Assembly: GCA_012516785.1 (NCBI GenBank)
Contig: JAAYWH010000104.1
Coordinates: 1-64,000 of the forward strand
Reading direction: 5' to 3'
Origin: Methanomicrobiales archaeon
GTDB taxonomy: Archaea > Halobacteriota > Methanomicrobia > Methanomicrobiales > Methanospirillaceae
Length of the DNA stretch: 64,000 nucleotides
In this document: one piece after another, positions 25,841 through 34,677 of the stretch
Layout of the letters: each line of letters begins with the position of its first letter
Position numbering within the stretch: the stretch's first letter is position 1
The notes under the pieces: model-generated
Told to the model about the DNA's origin: nothing
What the model saw: only the letters and a program-made list of their open reading frames with translations
The model's database searches: none
Position numbers and translations under genes: made by a program

Positions 25841-28156
25841 TCATTTTTCGGATGACTCAGCATCGGATACCATGGATGCCGGTAAAAAAGGGATCGCTCC
25901 CTCTGGGTGCCCGCTCGGACAGAGTGATTTCAGGATCGTCACCGTTGCTCGCTTGTCAAGGGGCTGGTTATCGTTGCCGCACTTGGGCGAAAAGATACAG
26001 GCGGGGCATCCCGTCTCACAGGGACATTCTTGGACAAGTTGGAGAGCATGGGTAGAGATCTCCTCGAACAGAGAGTAGGCCTTCTCCGAAAGTCCGATCC
26101 CTCCTTCGTACCCGTCATAGACGAACACTAGCGGCCTCCCGGTCTCCGGGTGCATTGGTAGAGAAACACCCCCGATGTCCCACCGATCGCACAGGACATA
26201 GAGCGGCATCATTGCGATGAACGCATGCTCGGAACCATGCAGCCCCCCGTCAGGATCAGACCCCCCCGCTTGGATCACCTCCCTGGTCCCCTCGGGAGGA
26301 GAGAACCAGAGAGCCCGTGTCGCGAAGGTGAGGGGAGGGAGATCCAGGGCCTCCACCCCCAGAAGGGTATCCCCGCGGATGATCTTGTATGCATAGTACT
26401 GTTCGGTCACCTCGACATCACCGAAGCTGATGGGGACATCATGGATGGTTTTTGTCTCGATGACTTCGCGGACGGCGATCTCCACTGATTTCAGGGGGCG
26501 GGTGTAGTAATCAACCTCAGTTTTACTGACCCGGATGATCCCATGGGCAATATCCAGGGAGTCAACGAGATACTGGTCACCCTGGTGAAGGAGAACTGCT
26601 CCCTGGTGGGCCTCCCTGAACGCCTGGTTCCGGTCCATTGTCTCGAGTGTACGGCCTTCCGTCACAACCCTGAAGGAGTCCGGCGAGATGCTTCCCATCC
26701 GGACGAGTTCGTGCGGTCTCCTGCTCCCTGAATAGACGAGCCCCCGGGGGGTTTTTGAGATGAGCCGTTCCTGGAGAAGGGCGTCAATTGCAGGACCGAT
26801 CTCCGTGCCGAAAAGTTGGATATTCTCCGGGGTGATTGGCAGTTCTGCGGCAGCACAGAGGATCTGTCCGGAGAGAATGTACGGATTTCCCAGGTCGATT
26901 ATCGCACGCTCGAGAGGGGCACCAAAGAAGAGATCGGGGTGGCGCAGGAAGTACTGGTCGAGTGGATCTCCGCCGCCAATCAGGAATGCCGCCGAGGGAG
27001 TCCCATTCCTGCCGGCTCGCCCGGCCTGCTGCCAGGTCGCCATCATCGTCCCCGGATATCCAGCCATGATGACGGCATCAAGGGACCCGATATCTATCCC
27101 AAGCTCGAGGGCGTTTGTCGATACTACGCATCGCAGATCTCCTGATTTCAACCGTTCTTCGATCATCCGGCGCTCTTCGGGCAGATACCCTGCACGATAG
27201 GAACAGAGCTCCTCCGATCTCCCCTGCCTGGTCCGGACCATCCTCTCCCTCGCCCTGAGTGCAACCAGTTCGGCGGTCTTCCGTGACCCGGTAAATACGA
27301 GGCTCTGGATGCGGTGACGGATGCATTCGGTGATCAGGTCAGCAGCCTCCTTGTTGAGGGACGACGGCCGGTCCGGATCGTCATAAGGATTGATCATGAC
27401 AAAATGCCTGGGTCCGCGGGGTGCACTGTCTCCTTCAATAAGGGTAAACGGAAGCCCGCAGCACCGTTCGGCAAACTCCAGGGGATTGGCAAGGGTTGCG
27501 CTGGAAAGGAAACAACGGGGATCTGACCCGTAATGCCGGCACAGACGCAACAGTCTCCGGATCAGAAAGGCCATCTGGGAACCCGGAACTCCGCGGTATC
27601 GGTGGGCTTCATCAATCACGATGAAGGAGAGACCCCTGAAGAAGGAACTCCACTGGTGGTGCCATGGCAGTATCTGGTGCAGTTCATGCGGATTGGTCAG
27701 GATAATGCGTGCAGATCTTCTGATACGCGGTCGCTTATCTGCCGGGGTATCTCCATCATAAAGGGCTGGTGATACCCTGATCCCGGTACCACTCTCCAGC
27801 TCCTGCACCGCTTTCAGCTGATCATTGGCAAGTGCCTTTGTCGGGTACAGAAACAGCGCTGTCGATTCGGGATCCCGACCCAGGGTTTCAAACACGGGGA
27901 GGAGAAATGCAAGGGTCTTTCCTGATGCGGTGGACGTGGCAAGGACGATGTTCTCACCACTCATGGCCGCATCCATGGCTGCAGCCTGGTGGCGGTAAAG
28001 CCGGATACCCTTCGTGTTGAGATAGGCACTGATGCGGGAGGAGAGTGAACAGGTGCCGTATTCTGCATCGCTCCGGGGAAATTCCTTCACGGTGAAGATA
28101 TGCCTTGAAAAAGAGGGATCTTCTGAAAGGGCCTGCAGGAGGGAGCTCACGGTCAC
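25841..28156 (-). CDS. MrfA/YprA-like superfamily 2 helicase with DUF1998 zinc domain
   Basis: A 771-residue DNA helicase resembling mitomycin repair factor A (YprA) of Bacillus. Visible parts are the Q-like YRHQAAAMDAAMSG, Walker A ATSTASGKTLAFLLP, DEAH box VIDEAHRYRG, motif III LSSATLANP, and QQAGRAGRNGTPS (motif VI), followed by a C-terminal region ending in CPCETGCPACIFSPKCGN, the four-cysteine zinc site of the DUF1998 domain. The start at 28156 is a GTG in a GTGA overlap with the upstream gene; an earlier GTG at 28165 is possible. Together with the RNase H-like gene upstream it likely forms a DNA-damage repair pair. Confidence 0.85.
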   Translation of the reverse strand: MTVSSLLQALSEDPSFSRHIFTVKEFPRSDAEYGTCSLSSRISAYLNTKGIRLYRHQAAAMDAAMSGENIVLATSTASGKTLAFLLPVFETLGRDPESTALFLYPTKALANDQLKAVQELESGTGIRVSPALYDGDTPADKRPRIRRSARIILTNPHELHQILPWHHQWSSFFRGLSFIVIDEAHRYRGVPGSQMAFLIRRLLRLCRHYGSDPRCFLSSATLANPLEFAERCCGLPFTLIEGDSAPRGPRHFVMINPYDDPDRPSSLNKEAADLITECIRHRIQSLVFTGSRKTAELVALRARERMVRTRQGRSEELCSYRAGYLPEERRMIEERLKSGDLRCVVSTNALELGIDIGSLDAVIMAGYPGTMMATWQQAGRAGRNGTPSAAFLIGGGDPLDQYFLRHPDLFFGAPLERAIIDLGNPYILSGQILCAAAELPITPENIQLFGTEIGPAIDALLQERLISKTPRGLVYSGSRRPHELVRMGSISPDSFRVVTEGRTLETMDRNQAFREAHQGAVLLHQGDQYLVDSLDIAHGIIRVSKTEVDYYTRPLKSVEIAVREVIETKTIHDVPISFGDVEVTEQYYAYKIIRGDTLLGVEALDLPPLTFATRALWFSPPEGTREVIQAGGSDPDGGLHGSEHAFIAMMPLYVLCDRWDIGGVSLPMHPETGRPLVFVYDGYEGGIGLSEKAYSLFEEISTHALQLVQECPCETGCPACIFSPKCGNDNQPLDKRATVTILKSLCPSGHPEGAIPFLPASMVSDAESSEK

Positions 28157-29229
28157 GATACACACTCCCCCTGCAGGAGACAGAAGAGCCGGGCAAGCGA
28201 AACAAGATCCTGCCTGTTGTGGTTCACGATTGGGACGAGGGGGCCGGGATTCCCTGTTGTCAGGAACGCTTCGTAAAATTCCGGCACCATCGCCCCAGGG
28301 ATATCATCCTCTCTTCCGGTGCCAAGGATCCGCTGTTCAAGGGTCACCAGCCGGCAGTCGGGAAGTTCACCTCTCCAGCGCCTCCGCGAGAAATGGAGCA
28401 GATCGTAATGGGGATTTCCTATCACGGCCGGCCTGCCGTAAAATGCAGCACGTCCTGCAAGGTACGGGATATCAAATGCTTTCCCGTTATAGCTGACCAG
28501 GACCCGGTCCCCCTCCAGCTGATCCATGACAACGGAAAGGGCCGGGATCTCTTCGCTGATGTCCCTCAGCAGATACTGGGAGATGAACAGCGTACCGGAA
28601 CGGACCTCTGCAAGCCCGAAAAGTATGATGGGCCGAGAGAAGAGGCCGAGGGTCTCGATGTCGATGAAGATCAGATCGCGGGGATGGTAGAACCCGGCAG
28701 TGAGAAGACATGAGGGATGGGAGGGTGAGAGCCACCTGGAGATGAGTTGTTCGATTGGCTGAATCTCATGTCCTGAAAGGATTGCCATGGTTTCACGGGC
28801 AGCTTTCCCATATCTCCGGTGAACAGCAAGATCGACAATCGTGGCATATCCCCTGGCCTTCAGCTCCCTCTCTTTTCTCCTCCCGATACCATAGACAAGC
28901 GTGAGGTCCGAGAGAAGAGTGGACCGGATTGCGGCTTTATTGATCCCCTTCAAATCCAGTGGCTCGCGGGAAGGGATGCAATAACAGGTCCCTTCGGAGG
29001 TGTCACATTCCCGACCATGAAAAGTCTCATCGAGCGTTTTATCGTCGTAGGTTGCCATCGCGGCGTGCAATTGTGCTGTTGCCTGCGTATGCAGGGACTC
29101 GAAGACATACCTGTCATGGAAACCGGTTCGGAATATGGAATCATTCCGGATAACAGCATAATCATGGGATTCCCCGATCCGGGATCGCCATTGCCTGCTT
29201 ATCGAGGGATAAACATGACCTGATTCCAT
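28153..29229 (-). CDS. MrfB/YprB-like RNase H-fold exonuclease
   Basis: A 358-residue protein with an N-terminal part, a helix-hairpin-helix at LVYGIGRRKERELKARGYAT (about residues 118-137), and a C-terminal DEDD-type exonuclease domain: DIETLGLF (about 196), VSYNGKAFDIPYL (about 243) and HNRQDLVSLARL (about 340). This matches YprB/MrfB, the exonuclease partner of MrfA in Bacillus subtilis, which acts in mitomycin C lesion excision. The Bacillus protein has a C-terminal TPR part that is missing here. Gene order is reversed relative to Bacillus (B before A). Confidence 0.78.
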   Translation of the reverse strand: MESGHVYPSISRQWRSRIGESHDYAVIRNDSIFRTGFHDRYVFESLHTQATAQLHAAMATYDDKTLDETFHGRECDTSEGTCYCIPSREPLDLKGINKAAIRSTLLSDLTLVYGIGRRKERELKARGYATIVDLAVHRRYGKAARETMAILSGHEIQPIEQLISRWLSPSHPSCLLTAGFYHPRDLIFIDIETLGLFSRPIILFGLAEVRSGTLFISQYLLRDISEEIPALSVVMDQLEGDRVLVSYNGKAFDIPYLAGRAAFYGRPAVIGNPHYDLLHFSRRRWRGELPDCRLVTLEQRILGTGREDDIPGAMVPEFYEAFLTTGNPGPLVPIVNHNRQDLVSLARLFCLLQGECVS

Positions 29230-29307
29230 TCGCGCTATGCTGCTCTTGGTCCTCTCTCCCTTTAATCCGGGGCGTGCACGGTGAAAGTGATCAGGGGTTC
29301 GAAAATT

Positions 29308-29317
29308 CCATATATTT
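29308..29317 (-). promoter_or_regulatory. Possible TATA box of the mrfBA pair
   Basis: On the minus strand the sequence reads AAATATATGG, about 80 bp before the mrfB ATG at 29229. It is the only TATA-like element in that region. Weak evidence. Confidence 0.3.
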
Positions 29318-29482
29318 CCGGTATCTATTTGTAAGTATCCCGATACCAGAACCGGCCTGATTACCGCGATGAGCAGCAGTAAAGGCGAGACATTTGATCG
29401 ATAGCTTCATTCATGTCAAGGAGGATTCCCCATGGATGTTCCAGCGTCTTCTTGATCAGGCTGGGTAGTACTACTGTTCACC

Positions 29483-29491
29483 CTATATAAA
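29483..29491 (+). promoter_or_regulatory. TATA box upstream of the small ORF and HAD gene
   Basis: CTATATAAA is a strong archaeal box. It predicts transcription from about 29512. That is 180 nt before the HAD start at 29695 but only about 35 nt before the small ORF at 29547, which supports the small ORF as the first gene. Confidence 0.6.
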
Positions 29492-29546
29492 ACAGGAAAA
29501 GTACGCTGCAGGGAACTCATCTCTGGTGGTTTGGAGAGCGTCAGTA

Positions 29547-29705
29547 ATGAAGAGGAATGTCCCTGGTTCAGCGATGAAAAAAAGCGTGTCAGGAGTTACC
29601 GTGTGGCTGCAATCTGAGGCAACATCCTCGCTTGATGAACCCCGGCGGATCGGTAATGTGCTCCATGAAGCCGTTGAAACCGGGAGTTATCGGAATGGAA
29701 CCTGA
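29547..29705 (+). CDS. Small unrecognised protein coupled to the HAD gene
   Basis: A 52-codon frame. It starts with MKRNVPGSAMKKSVSG, has a Ser/Glu-containing middle (WLQSEATSSLDEPRRIG) and ends ETGSYRNGT. It is preceded by a purine-rich GGAGAG at 29533-29538 with 8 nt spacing and by a TATA box at 29483. Its TGA lies 11 nt inside the HAD gene, giving a +1 overlap typical of translational coupling. An internal ATG at 29574 is an alternative start. I cannot assign a family. It may also be a leader peptide, so it is a candidate, not a certainty. Confidence 0.45.
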   Translation: MKRNVPGSAMKKSVSGVTVWLQSEATSSLDEPRRIGNVLHEAVETGSYRNGT

Positions 29706-30489
29706 AGCCTTCCTGATTGATCTCGACGGAGTCCTCTCTGTTGGGGGAGCACCGGTTCCGGGGGCCATCGCTGCGATATCATACCTGCGGGAGAACGGCT
29801 ATCCCTTCCGGTTCGTATCCAACACGACAAGGAAGTCCCGGGTAACCATCTCCCGGCAGCTGGAATCCATGGGATTTGAAATCCCCGTCTCCCATATCTT
29901 TACTCCTTCAATGGCAGCGGTGTCGTATGTCACAGGAAAAGCCGGAACCGACGCTGCAATCCTTACCACCCCCGATGTTTCTGCAGAAATAGTCCGTGGC
30001 GGCATACAAAACAGGGAGGATTCTCCCAGGTTCGTCATTGTTGGCGACGGTGGAGATCTCTTCGGCTATTCCGTCCTGAACAAAGCATTCCGCCTTATCA
30101 TGGGAGGAGCGGAACTTATCGCGCTGGAAAAGGACCGGTACTGGATGGGGGATGACGGGCTTATGCTCTCCGCAGGACCATTTGTCGCAGCACTTGAGTT
30201 CGCCACTGGAACCAGGGCGGCGGTGATGGGAAAGCCCTCCCGCGAATTTTTCATGCGTTCCCTTGCCTCCATGAATGCGGACCCTGCCCGTACTGTCATG
30301 ATTGGGGATGATATTATCACCGATATTGGAGGAGCGGCGGCTGCCGGCCTTTCAGGAATCCTTGTCAGGACCGGCAAGTTCCGGCAGGAAGCCCTTGCAG
30401 GGGCCACGGTGATCCCGAAAAGGATCATATCCTCGATTGCCGAACTGCCGCGCCTCCTCTCATCAGGGGAGCTCTGTCCGGATCAATGA
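29695..30489 (+). CDS. HAD-IIA family phosphatase (NagD/LHPP-like)
   Basis: A 264-residue haloacid-dehalogenase hydrolase of the subgroup with a C2 cap, which dephosphorylates small phosphorylated molecules. Motifs: FLIDLDGVLSVGG (residues 6-18, nucleophile DxD), FVSNTTRKSR (motif II, about 38), VMGKPSREFFMRSL (about 177) and MIGDDIITDIGGA (about 202). The start at 29695 has GGGAG upstream with 8 nt spacing; a TTG-initiated form 63 nt longer is possible. Its last 4 nt overlap the lipoprotein gene. The natural substrate cannot be inferred. Confidence 0.88.
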   Translation: MEPEAFLIDLDGVLSVGGAPVPGAIAAISYLRENGYPFRFVSNTTRKSRVTISRQLESMGFEIPVSHIFTPSMAAVSYVTGKAGTDAAILTTPDVSAEIVRGGIQNREDSPRFVIVGDGGDLFGYSVLNKAFRLIMGGAELIALEKDRYWMGDDGLMLSAGPFVAALEFATGTRAAVMGKPSREFFMRSLASMNADPARTVMIGDDIITDIGGAAAAGLSGILVRTGKFRQEALAGATVIPKRIISSIAELPRLLSSGELCPDQ

Positions 30490-31601
30490 CGAAAAAGCCT
30501 CTTTCGATCACGTTTTTTGCCATACTGGCCGTATTCATCCTCTCTTCCGGTTGCGTGAGTTACCTCCACAGTTTTTTTCCCGCAGCATCTTACCCTGAAA
30601 TCGAACCACAGCGGGGGGCGACGATCCCCGCAGTCCCGGACTATATCTATCCTTTTGAGGAGTTTCTGGTCACCCTCTCTTCAGACGTTGACCCGGAGGT
30701 CTATGCAGGGGCCCAATCGGCTGAGAAAGGGGTGAGGATATACGATACTTCGATTGGCGATGATGAATGGCGATCAGGCCTCTACAGGGCTATGACCCTG
30801 GACCCTGCTCAGGGTACGTTCTTTGACAACCTGACCGGGGAGTTCAGCCAGGTCAGGGCCACGTATGATCTCGATTCAGATGAGTATCTCGAACTGATGA
30901 CGGTGTTCGTCCAGTCCCTCCAATACAGGAACCAGAATCTGTCGAGCCCAAAATATCCCGTCGAGACGTATTATGACCGGGAAGGGGATTGCGATGATAA
31001 GAGCATGCTGCTTGCCAGCCTCCTTGCACATGAAGGGTATAACGTCTCCCTCCTCTATTTCGGGCCCGAACAGCACATGGCGGTCGGGGTGGCCTGTCAG
31101 GAAGAGGGATACCGTGATACTGGTTACGCTTATATCGAGACCACGAGAGTGAGTTTTGTCGGGAGCGAGGCTGGATCACTTGAAGGAAACATTACGCTTG
31201 TATCGGATCCGCTCGTCATCTCTATTGGGAGTGGGACGAAAGGATATACTCGATGTGGGGAGATCCGTGCGATCAATGACGAGCTGTTCAACATCAGCGC
31301 ACGCCTGGAATTACTCGCGACAGAGCTCCGTGGTCGGGAGTCCTCACTCCTTTCCCGCCGTTCAGATATCGAGACCATGGACCGCCAGCTTGAAATGATG
31401 CTGGCAGAAGGAGATTATTTCAGATATAACCGGCTGGTATCGGAATACAATACCTGGGTCGGTGATTATAACCAGGATCTTGAAGTATATCAGAAAATCT
31501 CTGATGAATACTCCCGTCTTGCCGAACGGTACAATTACATCATTTCGCATGAACATGACCGGGAAGGAACCTATCGCTATCTATTTGGGGAGCAGTGGTG
31601 A
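30486..31601 (+). CDS. Transglutaminase-like domain lipoprotein
   Basis: A 371-residue exported protein. The N-terminus is a signal peptide ending in the lipobox LSSGC, so Cys23 is probably lipid-modified and the protein anchored on the outer face. A transglutaminase/protease-like core follows: Cys169 in REGDCDDKS, His197 in EQHMAVGV, and Glu218 in YIETT as a likely third catalytic residue. Residues 275-360 form a coiled coil with many Glu, Arg and Leu. The ATG overlaps the HAD stop by 4 nt. A peptidase or cross-linking role on the cell surface is possible, but unproven. Confidence 0.75.
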   Translation: MTKKPLSITFFAILAVFILSSGCVSYLHSFFPAASYPEIEPQRGATIPAVPDYIYPFEEFLVTLSSDVDPEVYAGAQSAEKGVRIYDTSIGDDEWRSGLYRAMTLDPAQGTFFDNLTGEFSQVRATYDLDSDEYLELMTVFVQSLQYRNQNLSSPKYPVETYYDREGDCDDKSMLLASLLAHEGYNVSLLYFGPEQHMAVGVACQEEGYRDTGYAYIETTRVSFVGSEAGSLEGNITLVSDPLVISIGSGTKGYTRCGEIRAINDELFNISARLELLATELRGRESSLLSRRSDIETMDRQLEMMLAEGDYFRYNRLVSEYNTWVGDYNQDLEVYQKISDEYSRLAERYNYIISHEHDREGTYRYLFGEQW

Positions 31602-31811
31602 GAGAGAACCCAGGGACATCTCCGAAATCGTTGCCCGGTGATCGTATCCCGGTACTCCTTTATTATTGGAAGACAACAAGGGACCTTGTCAAAATCCTCT
31701 GGAATTTCTGTCCATCCTTTGCACAGAGAAAGCAAAACCAGAAAAGAGGTTCTTCATCATCCGCTTCCTTCGAACAAGCCCCGCCACTTTTTTAACCGGA
31801 TAATGATGAGA

Positions 31812-32729
31812 TTATGGGGAATCCTTGTAAAATTCGAGTTCTGGAACTCTCCTCGTTCCAGCTAAGACCTCGGATCGTTCGATCCGTTCAATAGCTTTTT
31901 GGCAGTACTGAGGGGATATCTCAATCCCGATAAATCTCCGGAACTGTTTCCAGGCGACCAGGGTCGTTGTCCCAGCACCGTTGAAGGGATCAAGGACGAT
32001 GTCATTCCGGTACGAGAACAGCTTCAGTAACCTCCGGGGGATCTCCTCCGGAAACATGGCAGGGTGACCGTATTCCTTCATATGAGTCTCCGGCGGGATG
32101 CTCCATCTCCCTATCACCCACTCCTTGAACTCATCATCGGTGATATCGATATCCTCCTTCAGACCTGCCTTTTTGTGGGTTTCCTTGTCAAAGACCTCCA
32201 CGAACTCCCAGGTATACTTGAGGTATGGCATGGAGGGGGATTTCCAGCTCCCCCAGGCCGTGTATTTTGCATTGTAATTGTTCTTCTCCCAGAGGATCTC
32301 GGCCTTCCAGAGGAGGCCCAGTCGCATGAGCTGCGAAGAGATGATGTGGTGGGTCGGGATGTAGTCTGAGAAGAGAGGCTGGATGTTTACAGCGATCCTC
32401 CCTCCCGGTTTGAGGATCCGTGTGCATTCCTGCCAGATCCCAAACAGTTCTGAAAAATAGGCATTCCACTCATGGGTGTCATCGTGGGGATCCTCCGCAT
32501 ATCTCTGCCCGAAGTTGTAGGGGGGTGAGGTAACAATGATATCCACGCTGTTGTCCGGGATCCTGTGCAGGATCTTCGCGGCATCGCCACAGAATATCCG
32601 GTTGATGAACGGTTGCACCCCCTCTGGTTCCTCTGCGGGTATCATTGCATTCGAACGCCTGCTTCCTCCCCGGATGAGGGATTTCCCGGCCTTGTCCGTG
32701 ACCCTCTCTTCCCGCCTCTTTCCTGGCAT
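31812..32729 (-). CDS. DNA (N4-cytosine or N6-adenine) methyltransferase, beta class
   Basis: A 305-residue DNA methyltransferase. Motif order is IV first and I last, as in beta-class enzymes: catalytic VTSPPYNFGQRY (about residues 66-77), and SAM-binding DPFNGAGTTTLVAW (about 250-263). TSPPY rather than DPPY is usually associated with N4-methylcytosine. There is no endonuclease next to it, so it is an orphan in this window, flanked by the transglutaminase-like gene and sufC. The true start may be the ATG at 32645, since the first 28 residues are basic and variable. Target sequence is unknown. Confidence 0.85.
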   Translation of the reverse strand: MPGKRREERVTDKAGKSLIRGGSRRSNAMIPAEEPEGVQPFINRIFCGDAAKILHRIPDNSVDIIVTSPPYNFGQRYAEDPHDDTHEWNAYFSELFGIWQECTRILKPGGRIAVNIQPLFSDYIPTHHIISSQLMRLGLLWKAEILWEKNNYNAKYTAWGSWKSPSMPYLKYTWEFVEVFDKETHKKAGLKEDIDITDDEFKEWVIGRWSIPPETHMKEYGHPAMFPEEIPRRLLKLFSYRNDIVLDPFNGAGTTTLVAWKQFRRFIGIEISPQYCQKAIERIERSEVLAGTRRVPELEFYKDSP

Positions 32730-32831
32730 CTGATTCTAATGGGGGCTTTCGAGCCTTTATTGTGCCGGGCGGATATGGCAGGGTGAAAACCGTTTAATCC
32801 CGGGGTGCATATACACTAAAGACGATCGCAG

Positions 32832-33563
32832 ATGCTGGAAATACAGGATCTCCATGTGGAGATAGGGGGCAAGGAAGTGCTTCATGATATCAACCTCCAG
32901 ATTGGGGAGGGGGAGACGCATGTCCTGATGGGCCCGAACGGGTCCGGAAAGACGACCCTTCTCCGGGCTATCATGGGTTTTGCCGGGCTGAGCATCACCG
33001 AAGGCCGGATCACCTTCAAAGGACATGATATCACCCACATGCCCCTGCATGAACGGGCACAGCTGGGGATGGGGATGCTCTTCCAAAGACCCCCTACCAT
33101 CGCCGGTCTCAAGCTTGGCAAGTTGCTCGAGGTTACTTCCGGAGGAGATCTGAACCGGGTAACCGAGTACTCCGAGTACCTGCACATGGATAAGTTCCTC
33201 GACCGGTCGATCAACCTCGGATTTTCCGGGGGTGAGATCAAAAGGAGCGAAGTTCTCCAGCTGATGATCCAGAAACCGGATTTTGTGATGCTCGATGAAC
33301 CGGAGAGCGGGGTTGACCTCGAGAATATATCCCTTATCGGCAACGCTATCGCCAAGCTGGTCGACAAGGATGTCCATATCGTGAACCGGAAGAAGAGCGG
33401 GCTTGTGATCACCCATACCGGGTATATCCTCGACTATCTGGATGCAGACTTCGGGCATGTCATGTGCGACGGAGTCTTCAGGTGTCATGGAAATCCTCGG
33501 GAGATACTCAAGGTGATCAAGACATCGGGTTACAAGGAGTGCCTTGCATGCCAGAAGATATAG
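32832..33563 (+). CDS. sufC: Fe-S cluster assembly ATPase SufC
   Basis: ABC-type ATPase of the SUF system, which drives the SufBC(D) scaffold that builds iron-sulfur clusters, a central need in a methanogen. Walker A is GPNGSGKTTLL (about residues 35-45), signature is FSGGEIKRSEVLQ (about 136), and Walker B with catalytic Glu is FVMLDEPESGVD (about 152). The 243-residue length is normal. It is first of a two-gene sufC-sufB operon; sufB starts 16 nt before its stop. No desulfurase (SufS) or SufD/E gene is present, as is usual in methanogen loci. Confidence 0.95.
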   Translation: MLEIQDLHVEIGGKEVLHDINLQIGEGETHVLMGPNGSGKTTLLRAIMGFAGLSITEGRITFKGHDITHMPLHERAQLGMGMLFQRPPTIAGLKLGKLLEVTSGGDLNRVTEYSEYLHMDKFLDRSINLGFSGGEIKRSEVLQLMIQKPDFVMLDEPESGVDLENISLIGNAIAKLVDKDVHIVNRKKSGLVITHTGYILDYLDADFGHVMCDGVFRCHGNPREILKVIKTSGYKECLACQKI

Positions 33564-34663
33564 AGCAGATGGAGGACCTCTCCAGCGCAGAAAAGGAGCG
33601 GCTCGCACAGACAGGTCTCGAAGTGGATATGAAGAACCGCTCAGGCAGCTTCTTCCAGGTCGATCATGATATACGGCAGGTTGCATCGCTGGAAAAGGGT
33701 ATTGAGGTCCTTGCCATTGGTGAGGCACTCAAAAAGTATGACTGGCTGCAGGACTATTACTGGAAACTGGTGCCAAAGGACAAGGATCAGTACACCAGAT
33801 TCGTTGCCGATCAGCCTGAACCCCGGGGATTTGTGATCATTGCCCGAAAGGGGAGCAAGACGTTATATCCCCTGCAGGCTTGCCTCTTCCTTTCAAAGAC
33901 CCCGGTCCAGCATGTCCACAACCTCATTATCGCAGAAGAAGGTGCAGAGCTCCATATCATATCAGGATGTGCAAGTGCTTCCTACACAAAGACGGGATCT
34001 CATGTGGGGGTGAGCGAGTTCTATGTCGGGAAGGGAGCCAGGGTGACTTCAACCATGATCCACAACTGGGGTGAAGAGATCAGTGTCTTCCCACGGAGTG
34101 CAGCCCTTGTCGAAGAGGACGGGGTCTTCCTCTCCAATTATGTCTGCATGCAGCCGGTGCGAAAGATCCAGATGGCTCCTGTTGCGTACCTCAAAGGGAG
34201 AAATGCAATAGGCCGGTTCTCAAGCATCACCGTCACCACCCCTGGATCGTACATGGACTTGGGATCAGTGGTTCACCTCTCAGCCGAAGGAACAGGTGCC
34301 GAGCTGCTCACCCGGGCAATCACCACTGGCGGCACGCTCATCTCACGGGGGTTGATTGAAGGGGAGGTGGGGCACACGAAAGGCCATATTGAGTGCAAAG
34401 GCCTCATCCTCAAGGACGGGATTATCCATGCCATTCCCGAGATTAAAGGGAATGTTGTGGATACCGAGCTCTCTCACGAGGCTGCGGTGGGGAAGATCGC
34501 CCGTGATGAGATTGAGTACCTGATGTCGAGGGGGCTGGATGAGAGCGTGGCGACCTCTACCATAATCAGGGGGTTCCTTGACGTGAAGATTGAAGGCCTC
34601 CCCGAGGTTCTGCAGAAACAGATAGACTCCGCGATCGATGCTGCGGAGAAGAGCGGATTCTAA
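33548..34663 (+). CDS. sufB: Fe-S cluster assembly scaffold SufB/SufD
   Basis: A 371-residue member of the SufB/SufD beta-helix family, the partner scaffold for SufC in Fe-S cluster assembly. It has the family's LYPLQACLFLSKTPVQHVHN stretch, a long run of beta-helix repeats, and the C-terminal VLKDG-like ILKDGIIHAIPEIKGN with SHEAAVGKI (His-Glu-Ala-Ala-Val). In archaea a single SufB-like protein is thought to form the complex with SufC. The ATG at 33548 overlaps sufC by 16 nt; a longer frame from 33464 would lie mostly in sufC and is not used. Confidence 0.93.
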   Translation: MPEDIEQMEDLSSAEKERLAQTGLEVDMKNRSGSFFQVDHDIRQVASLEKGIEVLAIGEALKKYDWLQDYYWKLVPKDKDQYTRFVADQPEPRGFVIIARKGSKTLYPLQACLFLSKTPVQHVHNLIIAEEGAELHIISGCASASYTKTGSHVGVSEFYVGKGARVTSTMIHNWGEEISVFPRSAALVEEDGVFLSNYVCMQPVRKIQMAPVAYLKGRNAIGRFSSITVTTPGSYMDLGSVVHLSAEGTGAELLTRAITTGGTLISRGLIEGEVGHTKGHIECKGLILKDGIIHAIPEIKGNVVDTELSHEAAVGKIARDEIEYLMSRGLDESVATSTIIRGFLDVKIEGLPEVLQKQIDSAIDAAEKSGF

Positions 34664-34677
34664 AAAAGAGAGGCGGG

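Larger units (their letters stand above)
29230..29546. other. Intergenic region between divergent units
   Basis: About 315 bp between mrfB (minus) and the small ORF at 29547 (plus). It holds TATA-like elements for each direction (29308-29317 minus; 29483-29491 plus). No coding or RNA gene was recognised. Confidence 0.4.

Noticed and set aside
25841-32729. A possible DISARM-like defence island (DUF1998 helicase, nuclease, DNA methyltransferase)
   Set aside because: The helicase overlaps an MrfB-like exonuclease, the methyltransferase is 2.6 kb away on the other side of unrelated housekeeping-type genes, and no DrmB- or PLD-type gene is seen. A repair pair plus an orphan methyltransferase explains it better.
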